From: Clostridia bacterium
Lineage (GTDB): Bacteria > Bacillota > Clostridia > Christensenellales > Pumilibacteraceae
DNA: 40,646 bases
Assembly (NCBI GenBank): GCA_017396125.1
Contig: JAFQMX010000057.1
Coordinates: 1 to 40,646 of the forward strand
Reading direction: 5' to 3'
Positions within the stretch are counted from its first letter, which is position 1. Each line of letters starts with the position of its first letter. A program made the position numbers and the translations under genes. Below are positions 1-7,952 of the stretch, piece by piece. The notes under the pieces are model-generated. The model was not told the DNA's origin. It saw only the letters and a program-made list of their open reading frames with translations, and ran no database searches.

Positions 1-270
1 ATGCGCGCTTACGGCACGCTTACCAACTGCTACAAACTTTCCAACAACGAGTTTATGAAATTGATTGCACTCGTAAGACTGGGAAGTTACTACAAAATCA
101 CGGATATAAGCGGTGTAGACGTTCAAAAGCTTATCGAGGACGTTCAGCCTGCGGGAATTTGCAAGATGAAGGGGCGCTCGGTAGAAAGTGACGAGCGTGA
201 TATAATAAGAGCCGAGTACGTCGGCAGAGTGCTTTCAAATAGGAAAGCAAATATTAGTATGGGAGGATAA
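1..270 (+). CDS. mcsB: Protein arginine kinase McsB, C-terminal end (5' partial)
   Basis: The reading frame is open from the window edge and ends in TAA at 268-270, so this is the last ~89 residues of a gene that begins upstream. The sequence RAYGTLTNCYKLS followed by a VRLG stretch and a late DERDIIRAE segment resembles the C-terminus of McsB, the guanido-kinase-fold enzyme that phosphorylates arginines and marks proteins for ClpCP. The catalytic ATP-binding part lies outside the window. The neighbour supports the call: clpC starts 2 bases after the stop, as in the ctsR-mcsA-mcsB-clpC operon of Firmicutes, and the clpC ribosome binding site (GGGAGG, 261-266) lies inside the last codons of mcsB. 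The true start cannot be seen, and the ATG at position 1 is an internal methionine. Confidence 0.85.
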   Translation: MRAYGTLTNCYKLSNNEFMKLIALVRLGSYYKITDISGVDVQKLIEDVQPAGICKMKGRSVESDERDIIRAEYVGRVLSNRKANISMGG

Positions 271-272
271 AA

Positions 273-2666
273 ATGCATATACAAATTAGTCAGGATCTAA
301 AGAAATGTATGGAGCTGGCGCAGTTCGTTGCCGAAAAATACAACAACGCTTGCGTAGGCACCGAGCACGTTTTGTACGGATTGCTAAATAACGATACCAA
401 GGTGAGTAAGGTTTTGTTGGAAAACGGTTTGACTAACGCGCATATCGAGCAGTATTTGGCTGAAGAGCGCGAAAATGTCGTTATTATGGGCAAGCCCGAG
501 CTTACTCCAAGAGTAAAAAATACTTTGTTGGAGGCGTACAAGTCTGCGTTGGAAGAAGGTAGAACCATGGCGACCAGCGAGCACATGATATTTTGTATAG
601 TGATGGATTATTCGTCGGTTGCGTGCAATATTTTGCATGCCGTAATGGGCGATAATTTGCAGACTGTTATTCAAAAAATGCGTGGAGACACGGTTGCTAA
701 GAATGGAGAGTATGCTAAAGAAATTCCGGGTGACTTGAACGATCTCGGAATAGATTTGACCAAGCGTGCTCGTGAAAATAAAATAGATCCCGTTATCGGC
801 AGAAACGAAGAAATCGAGCGTATAATACAGATTCTTTGCCGTAAAACAAAAAATAATCCGGTGCTTATAGGCGAGCCGGGCGTAGGTAAAAGCGCGGTGG
901 TAGAAGGTCTTGCGAGAGCGATAGTACAGGGCAATGTGCCTGAAATTTTGCGCGACAAAATTTTGTTTTCGCTAGACATAAGCAGTATTATTGCGGGAAC
1001 TAAATATCGTGGTGCTATGGAAGAAAAGCTTAAAAATGCTATTTCGGCTGTCAAGGCTCAAGGCAATATAATTTTATTTATAGACGAATTGCACACCTTG
1101 GCGCAGGCAGGAAACAAGGAGGGCGAAGTTTCGCCGTCGGATATTTTAAAGCCTTACCTTGCGCGCGGTGAGTTGCAAACCATAGGCGCAACTACTACCG
1201 ACGAGTACCGCAAATATATTGAGGCGGACAAGGCTTTGGAACGAAGATTCCAGCCTGTAATAGTTGCTCCGCCATCCATTGCCGACACGATAGAAATAAT
1301 CAAGGGGCTAAGAGAAAATTACGAAGCCTTTCACAAGGTGATGCTGACCGACGAGGCGATCGAGGCGGCTGCAAAGCTTTCGGACAGATATATTATGGAC
1401 AGATTTTTGCCGGATAAGGCGATAGACCTTATTGACGAGGCGATGAGCAAAGCAAAGGTAAGCGGAAACACCGTTCCGGAAGAAATAAAGGGAATAAAAA
1501 ATAAGCTTGAAGAGATGCTTGAACTCAAACAGCAGGCAATCGACCACGAGGACTATTTAACTGCGGCAAAGTATCGCGACGAGTGTGCGAGATTGAGCAA
1601 GGAAATTGAAAACGCAAAGGTTGAGTGGAGTAAAAACAACGAAAGCAGCGGAAAAATCACCGCTGACGATATTGCCGCGGTGGTTGCCAAGTGGACCAAA
1701 ATTCCGGTTACCAAGCTCAACGAAACCGAAAAAGACAGGCTTATTCATCTCGAGGAGATTTTACACAAGCGCGTTATTGGTCAAAACGAGGCGATAACCA
1801 GTGTGTCCAAGGCTATAAGAAGAGCGCGCGCGGGACTTAAAGATCCGCAAAGACCGGTTGGAACGTTCTTGTTCCTGGGACCTACGGGTGTGGGCAAAAC
1901 CGAGCTTACCAAGGCGTTAGGCGAGGCAATGTTCGACGACGAGAACGCAGTTATTAGACTTGATATGTCCGAATATATGGAATCTCATTCCGTAAGCAAG
2001 CTTATTGGCTCGCCTCCGGGCTACGTTGGTTTTGACGACGGTGGTCAGCTAACCGAGCAGGTACGACGCAAGCCGTATTCGGTTGTACTGTTTGACGAGA
2101 TCGAAAAGGCGCATCCCGACGTGTACAATCTTTTGTTGCAGCTACTTGACGATGGCAGACTTACTGATTCGCAGGGTAGAACCGTTAGCTTCAAAAACAC
2201 CATAATTATCATGACCAGCAACGTGGGTGTTGCGGAACTGAAACACAATCGAAGCTTGGGATTTGGAGCAGAGGATGACGCAGTGGAAAAACAGCGTACC
2301 GAGGATATTTTGGGCGCAGCGTTGCGTCGCCAGTTCAAGCCGGAGTTTCTCAACCGCATTGACGTGATATGTACCTTTAGCCGTTTGACGAGAGACGAAA
2401 TCGCAAAGATAGCGTCCATTATGATTGCAAAGGTAAACAAGACTTTGGCAGAGAAAAATATGACGCTTACCGTGTCTGACGAGCTTATGGCGCATATAGC
2501 GGAAAAAGGTTACGATATAGAATTTGGCGCAAGACCGCTGCGTAGAATTATCGAAAGGGATATCGAAGACACTATAGCCGAGGATTATCTTTGCGGTAAA
2601 ATTTTTGATGGTGACAAATTGCTGGCGGATTACGACGGCGTAAGCATTACTATAAGAAAAATTTAG
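273..2666 (+). CDS. clpC: ATP-dependent Clp protease ATPase subunit ClpC
   Basis: A 797-residue Hsp100 unfoldase, close to the usual ~810. It has an N-terminal double Clp_N repeat (about 1-145) and a first AAA+ module with Walker A GEPGVGKS at 200-207 and Walker B FIDEL at 269-273. A UVR-type coiled middle segment (about 420-450, around [11 protein letters not shown]) separates it from a second AAA+ module with Walker A GPTGVGKT at 536-543. The C-terminus carries the ClpB-type D2-small domain and lacks a long extension. The UVR segment in the middle region distinguishes ClpC from ClpB and ClpA. It feeds unfolded or arginine-phosphorylated proteins to ClpP in the cytosol. The start ATG is set by GGGAGG seven bases upstream within mcsB. 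The two genes are 2 bases apart and must be co-transcribed; any CtsR operator lies upstream of the window. Confidence 0.97.
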   Translation: MHIQISQDLKKCMELAQFVAEKYNNACVGTEHVLYGLLNNDTKVSKVLLENGLTNAHIEQYLAEERENVVIMGKPELTPRVKNTLLEAYKSALEEGRTMATSEHMIFCIVMDYSSVACNILHAVMGDNLQTVIQKMRGDTVAKNGEYAKEIPGDLNDLGIDLTKRARENKIDPVIGRNEEIERIIQILCRKTKNNPVLIGEPGVGKSAVVEGLARAIVQGNVPEILRDKILFSLDISSIIAGTKYRGAMEEKLKNAISAVKAQGNIILFIDELHTLAQAGNKEGEVSPSDILKPYLARGELQTIGATTTDEYRKYIEADKALERRFQPVIVAPPSIADTIEIIKGLRENYEAFHKVMLTDEAIEAAAKLSDRYIMDRFLPDKAIDLIDEAMSKAKVSGNTVPEEIKGIKNKLEEMLELKQQAIDHEDYLTAAKYRDECARLSKEIENAKVEWSKNNESSGKITADDIAAVVAKWTKIPVTKLNETEKDRLIHLEEILHKRVIGQNEAITSVSKAIRRARAGLKDPQRPVGTFLFLGPTGVGKTELTKALGEAMFDDENAVIRLDMSEYMESHSVSKLIGSPPGYVGFDDGGQLTEQVRRKPYSVVLFDEIEKAHPDVYNLLLQLLDDGRLTDSQGRTVSFKNTIIIMTSNVGVAELKHNRSLGFGAEDDAVEKQRTEDILGAALRRQFKPEFLNRIDVICTFSRLTRDEIAKIASIMIAKVNKTLAEKNMTLTVSDELMAHIAEKGYDIEFGARPLRRIIERDIEDTIAEDYLCGKIFDGDKLLADYDGVSITIRKI

Positions 2667-2717
2667 AAAAAAATTAATAAAATCAAAAAAAAGCTTGATA
2701 AATTTTTCACAAGGCTA

Positions 2718-2746
2718 TTTACAAATTTAAATATATGAGTTATAAT
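2718..2746 (+). promoter_or_regulatory. Sigma-A type promoter for hpf
   Basis: TTTACA (2718-2723) and TATAAT (2741-2746) are separated by 17 bases, a near-consensus housekeeping promoter. It would give a leader of about 95 bases before hpf. The leader holds a short CCGA/TCGG inverted repeat near 2797-2808 and a second TCGG copy just before the ribosome binding site (AAGGAGG, 2834-2840). No terminator is evident between clpC and this promoter, so some read-through from clpC is possible. Confidence 0.72.
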
Positions 2747-2848
2747 ATATGTGTAGATTGTTATAGTAGTGTGTTGAACAAATAAATAATCAATAATCCG
2801 AGTTATCGGTTAATTAAATCAGCCTTAATCGGCAAGGAGGAAAACACT

Positions 2849-3382
2849 ATGAAAATAGAGTTTCTGAGTAAAAATTACAGCCCGAGCGACAAGCTTAAGA
2901 ACGTTATCGAACACAAGCTAGAAAAGCTTGACAAGTTCTTTGACGAGGATACCAAAATCAAGGTAATGCTTAAGCAGTCCAAAGAAATTTACACATTGGA
3001 GCTTACTATCGGAGTGGAGAAAGGAGTTCTCAGATCCGAGGTTAGTAGCGATAATATGTACAACAATATTGATATTGCGCTTCCTAAGCTGGAAAAGCAG
3101 ATTATCAAGCATCATAAAAAGGTAGAATCTAAGTTTAAGAATTTCAAAGCCAAAGATTTTGCTGCCGAAGTTGTTGCAAATGCGGAAGAAGCAGAGCATC
3201 AGAGCATCGTCGTAAAGAGCAAGACCTTCGAGCTTATCCCTATGACCGTAGAGGACGCTATTGAGGAGTTGGAGCTCGTTGGACACGACTTCTTCGTATT
3301 CCTAAATAAAACCTCTAATGCGGTTAACGTAGTATATCGCAGAATGGACGGCGACTACGGATTGATTGAAACTGTTGTATAA
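2849..3382 (+). CDS. hpf: Ribosome hibernation promoting factor, long form
   Basis: A 177-residue protein with the two-domain layout of long HPF: an N-terminal S30AE/YfiA domain (about 1-100, beginning MKIEFLSKNYSPSDKL) and a C-terminal dimerisation domain (about 120-177, with TFELIPMTVEDAIEELELVGHDFF in part and ending in a YRRxDGDYGLI element). Long HPF binds the 30S decoding region and dimerises 70S ribosomes into inactive 100S particles in stationary phase or stress. The length and the YRR/DGxYGLI tail separate it from short HPF and RaiA. An AAGGAGG site eight bases upstream fixes the start. It is a single-gene unit with its own promoter and a strong terminator, directly after the clpC stress locus. 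Confidence 0.95.
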   Translation: MKIEFLSKNYSPSDKLKNVIEHKLEKLDKFFDEDTKIKVMLKQSKEIYTLELTIGVEKGVLRSEVSSDNMYNNIDIALPKLEKQIIKHHKKVESKFKNFKAKDFAAEVVANAEEAEHQSIVVKSKTFELIPMTVEDAIEELELVGHDFFVFLNKTSNAVNVVYRRMDGDYGLIETVV

Positions 3383-3417
3383 TTGCACATCGTTGCATAA
3401 AAAAGTATAACTTTATG

Positions 3418-3455
3418 AAAAGGAGCGAGTTTTTGTTTGCTCCTTTTCTTTTTTT
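3418..3455 (+). terminator. Rho-independent terminator of hpf
   Basis: AAAAGGAGC (3418-3426) pairs perfectly with GCTCCTTTT (3439-3447) around a 12-base loop and is followed by C and a run of T to 3455. The 3' arm of the stem is reused as the -35 region of the pgi promoter. Confidence 0.88.
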
Positions 3456-3465
3456 GTATTATAAT
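3437..3465 (+). promoter_or_regulatory. Probable promoter for pgi-pgk, nested in the hpf terminator
   Basis: TTGCTC (3437-3442) and TATAAT (3460-3465) are 17 bases apart. The -35 box overlaps the 3' arm of the hpf terminator stem, and the T-run forms part of the spacer. No better promoter is visible before pgi. The leader would be about 60 bases. Confidence 0.52.
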
Positions 3466-3534
3466 TTAATTGTTATGGAATAATTTTCCTGCACTCACGC
3501 ATCATAAATTTATAAATAGATTTTGAGAGGAATT

Positions 3535-4926
3535 ATGAAACTCAGGTTGGATTATGAATTTATGACGGATGGAGCGGTGGCAGGCGGAGTTTCGCCCGTT
3601 GACTTTACTAAGGACGGAGAGTGGATTTCTACCGCTTACGACAAAGTGATGCAGGGACGAGGCAAGGGCATGCAGGCGTGGAGTAATCTCGCCTTGTCTA
3701 GAAAGGATTTGCCTGAGGAAACTTACGATTTTTGCGATACGATACGCCATAAAGCCGAGAATTTAATCGTGCTGGGCATAGGTGGCTCGGCGCTGGGTAC
3801 TTTGTCGGTAATTACCGCGCTCAAGCATTACCACTCGTTTGAGCGAAAAAAGCAGGGAAATCCCGCAGTTTACGTCGAGGATAATATCTGCCCCTTGCGC
3901 ATCAAGGAGTTGTTTGACATAATAGATCCGCAAACCAGTTATTTTGCGGTGATAACGAAAAGCGGAGAAACTCCCGAAACGCTCACTCAGTTTTTCGTAA
4001 TTTACGATTTGATGAAGCGTGAGCTGGGCAGAGACGCTAAGCAACATTTTTTCGTAATCACGTCTTTGTACAAGGGCGCGCTGTACGAAATTGCAATCAG
4101 AGAAGGATTCAGAATATTTGATATAACCGAGGGAGTGGGCGGACGTTTTTCCGTTTTTGACAACGCTGGTTTAATTCCGCTGAGCATAGCGGGCGTGGAC
4201 GTAAAGAACTTACTTTTGGGCGCGCGCACTATGTCGCAAAACGCGTTTTTGCCGTCCGTAAAGCAAAATATTCCACTCATGACGGCGTATCTAAAAATGC
4301 GAGAATACCGCCGTGGAAAAAATTTGAGCGTAATTATGCCGTACTGCTCACGCTTAAAGCTTATTACAGACTTTTATTGTCAGCTTTGGGCGGAGTCGCT
4401 GGGTAAAGCGGTGGATTTGTCGGGCAAGGAAGTTTTTGTCGGACAAACTCCTGTCAAGGCATTGGGCACAACCGACCAGCACTCACAGCTTCAGCTTTAT
4501 ACCCAAGGACCTTTCGACAAGGTAATAACTTTTTTGGCGGTGGACGATCTAGGCTCTGACGTTAGCATCAGAGCTAGTGACGAAGCCTCGTATCTCGACG
4601 GCTACACCGTGGGAAAGCTACTTGATACACAGCGAATCGCTACGGCTTTTTCACTAAAACAGGCAAACAGACCAAATTATACGGTATATATGCCGAGAGT
4701 GGACGAGGAGTGTGTGGGTGAACTTCTTACGCTGATGATGTACGAAACGGCGTTTTCCGCGGCCATGCTCAACGTTGATTGCTTCAACCAGCCCGGTGTT
4801 GAAGCGGGCAAAATCGCAACATACGCGCTACTGGGCAAAAGTGGGTACGAAAGCCAAAAAGACGAAATAAAAAGCTCGCATAGCGAGAAGTTTATTATAA
4901 ATAAAAAGACTACCAGAAGTAGTTAA
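3535..4926 (+). CDS. pgi: Glucose-6-phosphate isomerase
   Basis: A 463-residue enzyme converting glucose 6-phosphate to fructose 6-phosphate, in the ~450-residue range of Firmicutes enzymes rather than the ~550 of proteobacteria. Visible motifs are the sugar-phosphate-binding GIGGS (81-85), the KSGETPET phosphate-binding loop, the PGI signature GGRFSVF (202-208) and a late GKIATYALLGK segment. The ATG at 3535 is chosen because AGAGG lies four to five bases upstream; an in-frame TTG at 3523 has no ribosome binding site of its own. pgk follows 17 bases later, so the two glycolytic genes are probably co-transcribed. The usual gap, tpi, pgm and eno genes are not in the window. Confidence 0.96.
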   Translation: MKLRLDYEFMTDGAVAGGVSPVDFTKDGEWISTAYDKVMQGRGKGMQAWSNLALSRKDLPEETYDFCDTIRHKAENLIVLGIGGSALGTLSVITALKHYHSFERKKQGNPAVYVEDNICPLRIKELFDIIDPQTSYFAVITKSGETPETLTQFFVIYDLMKRELGRDAKQHFFVITSLYKGALYEIAIREGFRIFDITEGVGGRFSVFDNAGLIPLSIAGVDVKNLLLGARTMSQNAFLPSVKQNIPLMTAYLKMREYRRGKNLSVIMPYCSRLKLITDFYCQLWAESLGKAVDLSGKEVFVGQTPVKALGTTDQHSQLQLYTQGPFDKVITFLAVDDLGSDVSIRASDEASYLDGYTVGKLLDTQRIATAFSLKQANRPNYTVYMPRVDEECVGELLTLMMYETAFSAAMLNVDCFNQPGVEAGKIATYALLGKSGYESQKDEIKSSHSEKFIINKKTTRSS

Positions 4927-4943
4927 GATAAAAGGAGCATTTT

Positions 4944-6149
4944 ATGAACAAACTTACTGTAAAAGACGTGGAAGTAGCAGGCAAGAAAGTGCTTGTGCGC
5001 TGTGATTTCAACGTTCCTATGAAGGACGGAAAAATCACCGACGACAATCGTATAAGAGCAGCTTTGCCTACCGTTAGTTACCTTCTCGAAAAGGGCGCAA
5101 AAGTTGTTTTGTGCTCGCACCTCGGAAGACCAAAGGGCGAATTTAATATGAAATACACCCTTAGACCTGTTGCCGAGCGTCTTAATGAGTTGCTTGATGG
5201 CAAAGTAACTTTTGCAGAGGATATAATAGGTGACGACGCTCACGCTAAGGTTGCCGCTCTCAAAAACGGCGAGGCAGTTTTGCTCGAAAACCTTCGTTTC
5301 CACAAGGAAGAAGAGAAAAACGACGAAGGATTCTGCCGTCAGCTTGCTGAGTACTGTGAAGTTTATGTAAATGACGCGTTCGGTACTGCTCACCGCGCTC
5401 ACGCTTCTACCGCAGGCGTAGTTCAGTACGGATTCGTAAAGATCGCCGTTGCAGGTATGCTTATTGCAAAGGAACTTGAGATTATCGGTGGCGCGTTGGA
5501 AAGCGCTAACGCACCATTCGTAGCAGTTTTGGGTGGAGCAAAGGTTTCGGATAAAATTGGTGTTATCGGCAACCTTATCGGCAAGGTTAACACTCTTCTT
5601 ATCGGTGGCGGAATGGCTTATACCTTCCTCAAGGCTAGCGGATATAACGTTGGTAAGAGCCTTGTAGAAGAAGACAAGATTGAGCTTGCTAAAGAGCTTA
5701 TGCAAAAGGCTAAAGAAAATAACGTAAAACTTATGCTTCCTGTTGACGCAGTCGTTTCCAAGAAATTCCCTGATCCTATCGACGACGCTAACGTAGAAGT
5801 AAAAACAGTAGCGGTAAGCGAAATCGCTGAGGATGAAATGGGGTTGGATATCGGCGAAAAAACCGCTGCTATGTTTTTTGATGCAGTAGTAAATGCTAAT
5901 ACCGTTATTTGGAACGGACCTATGGGTGTGTTTGAAAACCCTATTCTTGCAAAAGGTACCGCAAGAGTTGCAGAGGCTATGAAGCAGTCGTCTGCAGTTA
6001 CTATCGTGGGTGGTGGAGACAGCGCTGCAGCAATCGAGCAGCTCGGCTACAAAGAGCACGTAACTCATATTTCTACCGGTGGTGGAGCAAGCCTTGAGTT
6101 TATGGAAGGAAAAATTCTTCCGGGTGTAGATTGCCTTAATGAAAGATAA
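4944..6149 (+). CDS. pgk: Phosphoglycerate kinase
   Basis: A 401-residue monomeric kinase of lower glycolysis (1,3-bisphosphoglycerate plus ADP to 3-phosphoglycerate plus ATP). The N-terminal domain shows the substrate-binding RCDFNVP signature near 20-26 and the SHLGRPKG loop. The C-terminal nucleotide domain has [16 protein letters not shown] and GGGDS at 356-360. The length is canonical. AAAGGAG lies eight to nine bases before the ATG. Codon choice is strongly biased: CTT/CTC, GTT/GTA and GCT dominate, and TTA, CTA and TCA are almost absent, as expected for a highly expressed gene. That bias also leaves a long open frame on the opposite strand (see rejected items). A terminator follows 20 bases after the stop. 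Confidence 0.98.
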   Translation: MNKLTVKDVEVAGKKVLVRCDFNVPMKDGKITDDNRIRAALPTVSYLLEKGAKVVLCSHLGRPKGEFNMKYTLRPVAERLNELLDGKVTFAEDIIGDDAHAKVAALKNGEAVLLENLRFHKEEEKNDEGFCRQLAEYCEVYVNDAFGTAHRAHASTAGVVQYGFVKIAVAGMLIAKELEIIGGALESANAPFVAVLGGAKVSDKIGVIGNLIGKVNTLLIGGGMAYTFLKASGYNVGKSLVEEDKIELAKELMQKAKENNVKLMLPVDAVVSKKFPDPIDDANVEVKTVAVSEIAEDEMGLDIGEKTAAMFFDAVVNANTVIWNGPMGVFENPILAKGTARVAEAMKQSSAVTIVGGGDSAAAIEQLGYKEHVTHISTGGGASLEFMEGKILPGVDCLNER

Positions 6150-6169
6150 AACCAAGTAATTTTACATAT

Positions 6170-6207
6170 ATACCTGTGTAAGTGATTTTACGCGGGTATT
6201 TTTTTTT
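6170..6207 (+). terminator. Rho-independent terminator of pgi-pgk
   Basis: ATACC (6170-6174) pairs with GGTAT (6195-6199), and inside it GTGTAA pairs with TTACGC (one G-U pair). The stem runs directly into nine T residues ending at 6207. Confidence 0.82.
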
Positions 6208-6222
6208 GTCTGCCGAACGCGT

Positions 6223-6287
6223 ATCGAAAAATTTTATCGATAAAAGCAATCGATAAAACAAATCGATAAAAATAATCGATTGACAAA
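6223..6287 (+). repeat. Five-unit 13-bp tandem array (ATCGAT iterons) upstream of rex
   Basis: ATCGAT begins at 6236, 6249, 6262 and 6275, with a diverged first unit ATCGAA at 6223, so the spacing is exactly 13 bases throughout. Units 2-4 share ATCGATAAAA followed by three variable bases. Unit 2 lies in a perfect 14-bp palindrome, TTTTATCGATAAAA (6232-6245). The last unit abuts the -35 box of the rex promoter and shares one base with it. The array therefore covers roughly -35 to -90 relative to the start of transcription. The position and internal symmetry suggest binding sites for a regulatory protein, but the protein is unknown, and the motif does not match the Rex operator consensus (TTGTTAA-type arms) that I know. 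Confidence 0.8.
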
Positions 6288-6309
6288 CAGAAGAATTTGG
6301 ATATATAAT
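6280..6309 (+). promoter_or_regulatory. Strong sigma-A type promoter for rex
   Basis: A perfect TTGACA (6280-6285) and a perfect TATAAT (6304-6309) are separated by 18 bases. Transcription should start near 6316, leaving a very short leader before the ATG at 6329, with GAGGGGAGA (6316-6324) as ribosome binding site at or just after the transcript start. The iteron array lies immediately upstream. Confidence 0.8.
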
Positions 6310-6328
6310 AAGCGTGAGGGGAGATTTT

Positions 6329-6979
6329 ATGAACAACGATGACAAAAAGAAGTATATGCCCAAGGCAACTATCTCTAGATTGCCCGTATACAGAATGTAT
6401 CTAAAGAACAAGCGTAGCGAAGGTGCAACGTATGTTTCGTCAGCAACTATTGCCAGCGATTTGGATTTGACTTCGGTGCAGGTGCGCAAGGATTTAGCGT
6501 GGGTAAGCAGTGCGCCTGGCAAACCTAAAATCGGTTTTGTGGTGGATAATCTTATCGCCGATATCGAAGAATATTTTGGATATTCGTACCAAAAAAATGC
6601 GGTGTTGATAGGCGTGGGACATTTGGGTAAGGCTCTTTTGTCGTACAACCGTTTTGAAAAATACGGTCTAAATATCATGGCAGCTTTTGAGCATAACGAG
6701 AGCAAAATTAACACGGTGTTTGCCGAAAAAAACATTTATTCGCTTGCGGATATTTCTGATTTTATCGAAAAAAACGATGTAAGTATCGGAATTATTACCG
6801 TGCCAAAAGCTTCCGCGCAGGAAGTCTGCGACATTTTGGTAAAGTCCGGCATAAAGGCTATTTGGAATTTTGCGCCCGTAATGCTGGAAGTTCCAAAGCA
6901 CGTTGCGGTGCGTAACGAGGATATGGCAGCTTCTCTTGCCAAGCTTTCGATACAAATGCTGTCCATGAACGATAGATAA
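6329..6979 (+). CDS. rex: Redox-sensing transcriptional repressor Rex
   Basis: A 216-residue protein with the Rex architecture. The N-terminal winged helix (about 10-75) includes the recognition segment SVQVRKDLAW. A Rossmann domain carries GVGHLG at 95-100, followed by a domain-swap C-terminal helix. Rex senses the NADH/NAD+ ratio and represses fermentation and respiration genes when NADH is low. The ATG at 6329 is chosen because the GGGGAG site lies four to six bases upstream; an in-frame GTG at 6314 would fall at the expected transcription start and lacks a site. The gene has its own strong promoter and a terminator at 7050, so it appears monocistronic. It follows the pgi-pgk glycolytic unit, which fits a redox role, although co-regulation is only inferred. 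Confidence 0.95.
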   Translation: MNNDDKKKYMPKATISRLPVYRMYLKNKRSEGATYVSSATIASDLDLTSVQVRKDLAWVSSAPGKPKIGFVVDNLIADIEEYFGYSYQKNAVLIGVGHLGKALLSYNRFEKYGLNIMAAFEHNESKINTVFAEKNIYSLADISDFIEKNDVSIGIITVPKASAQEVCDILVKSGIKAIWNFAPVMLEVPKHVAVRNEDMAASLAKLSIQMLSMNDR

Positions 6980-6996
6980 GCAAGCGTTTCATTGAT

Positions 6997-7020
6997 ACGG
7001 AAATTTACGCAAAATTCCGT
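6997..7020. repeat. Imperfect inverted repeat after rex
   Basis: ACGGAAATTT (6997-7006) and AAAATTCCGT (7011-7020) are complementary except for one A-A mismatch and flank ACGC. There is no T-run behind it, and the real terminator lies 30 bases further on. It could be an RNA hairpin protecting the rex 3' end or a protein-binding site; nothing in the sequence decides. Confidence 0.45.
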
Positions 7021-7049
7021 TGATATACGTTAGCAAGTTAATAGAATTA

Positions 7050-7077
7050 ACCGTCGGTAAAAATCCGGCGGTTTTTT
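7050..7077 (+). terminator. Rho-independent terminator of rex
   Basis: ACCGTCGG (7050-7057) pairs with CCGGCGGT (7065-7072), with one G-U pair and a seven-base A-rich loop. The stem is followed by a T-run to 7077. Confidence 0.85.
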
Positions 7078-7155
7078 GTTTTAGATACAAGCAGTTAATA
7101 CAAAAAATTCCATTGTTCTGCATATATTATACGACTACGTTTTTTGGAGGATAAA

Positions 7156-7845
7156 ATGATAGTCGAAAGCTTTTTGCAGTTTCTCGGAAAAATTTTTTGT
7201 TTTGCTTCTTTCGTCAACAACAAAGGCTCTTTTCCTGACCCATTACCCAGCGAGCAGGAGCGCGAATATATCGAAAGGGTAAAGCAGGGCGACAGAAATG
7301 CAAGAGAAATTCTCATAAAGCACAATTTGCGACTGGTGGCTCACATAGTAAAAAAATATTCAAATGCAGGCGAGGCGGATGATTTGATATCGGTGGGCAG
7401 TATAGGGCTTATTAAGGGAATAGAAAGCTTTGAGTACGGAAAGGGCAGTCAACTTGCTACCTACTGTGCCAAATGTATAGACAATGAAATTTTGATGTAC
7501 ATACGCTCCAACCGTAAGCACAAAAATACGCGTAGCTTGTCCGAGTCGGTGGGCGTGGACAAGGAAGGCAACGAGATTACTCTTATGGATATAATTCCCA
7601 TAAAGGATGATAACCTGGTAATCAAGGTAGAAAATGACGTTTTGTATAACAGGGTGCTGGAGATTATTGAAAAGGTGCTGACGAAACGAGAAAAATTTAT
7701 AATTTGCTATCGTTACGGTATCGGTGTGGAAAAAGCGTACACTCAGTTGGAAATAGCAAAAAAGTTAAAAATTTCCCGTTCTTACGTATCGCGCATTGAA
7801 AAAAAGGCAATATCAAAAATTGCCAAGGAAATAGGCGCAAATTAG
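7156..7845 (+). CDS. sigK: Sporulation sigma factor SigK
   Basis: A 229-residue sigma-70 family protein that closely follows SigK. The hydrophobic N-terminal ~20 residues precede VNNKGSFPDPL and resemble the SigK pro-sequence removed by the SpoIVFB membrane protease. Region 2 contains HNLRLVAHIVKKY and DDLISVGSIGLIKGIESF. The C-terminal helix-turn-helix region contains EIAKKLKISRSYVSRIEKKA. SigK directs late transcription in the mother cell, for coat and cortex genes. The gene is uninterrupted, with no skin-like element. The ATG at 7156 is chosen because GGAGG (7146-7150) lies five bases upstream; the in-frame TTG at 7144 overlaps that site. Upstream, CATATATT (7121-7128) resembles a sigma-E -10 element, but no matching -35 is clear. 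Its presence implies, but does not prove, an endospore-forming organism. Confidence 0.92.
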   Translation: MIVESFLQFLGKIFCFASFVNNKGSFPDPLPSEQEREYIERVKQGDRNAREILIKHNLRLVAHIVKKYSNAGEADDLISVGSIGLIKGIESFEYGKGSQLATYCAKCIDNEILMYIRSNRKHKNTRSLSESVGVDKEGNEITLMDIIPIKDDNLVIKVENDVLYNRVLEIIEKVLTKREKFIICYRYGIGVEKAYTQLEIAKKLKISRSYVSRIEKKAISKIAKEIGAN

Positions 7846-7917
7846 CATGGAAATATTAATACAAAATGCAAAGAAATGTATTTTTCAATATTTCTAAGAG
7901 AAAAATCATTCGTACAC

Positions 7918-7946
7918 TTGCTTTTTTGCATAATCAATGATATAAT
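7918..7946 (+). promoter_or_regulatory. Promoter for RNase P RNA
   Basis: TTGCTT (7918-7923) and TATAAT (7941-7946) are separated by 17 bases. The expected start, about 7953, coincides with the first helix of the RNA. Confidence 0.75.
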
Positions 7947-7952
7947 GTGCCC

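Noticed and set aside
273-2666. ClpB instead of ClpC
   Set aside because: The linker carries a UVR-type segment rather than the long ClpB coiled-coil, and the gene is linked to mcsB.
4923-6155. A 410-codon open frame on the minus strand opposite the whole of pgk
   Set aside because: It is exactly codon-aligned with pgk, so a minus-strand stop requires TTA, CTA or TCA in pgk. These codons are avoided in this highly expressed gene. The product has no recognisable motif and no ribosome binding site.
6223-6287. CRISPR-like or mobile-element interpretation of the ATCGAT array
   Set aside because: The units are only 13 bases, with three-base variable gaps instead of spacers, and they abut a promoter. 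A regulatory array fits better.
6200-6330. A classical Rex operator in front of rex
   Set aside because: I looked for TTGTTAA-type inverted arms and found none; the only symmetric elements are the ATCGAT units.
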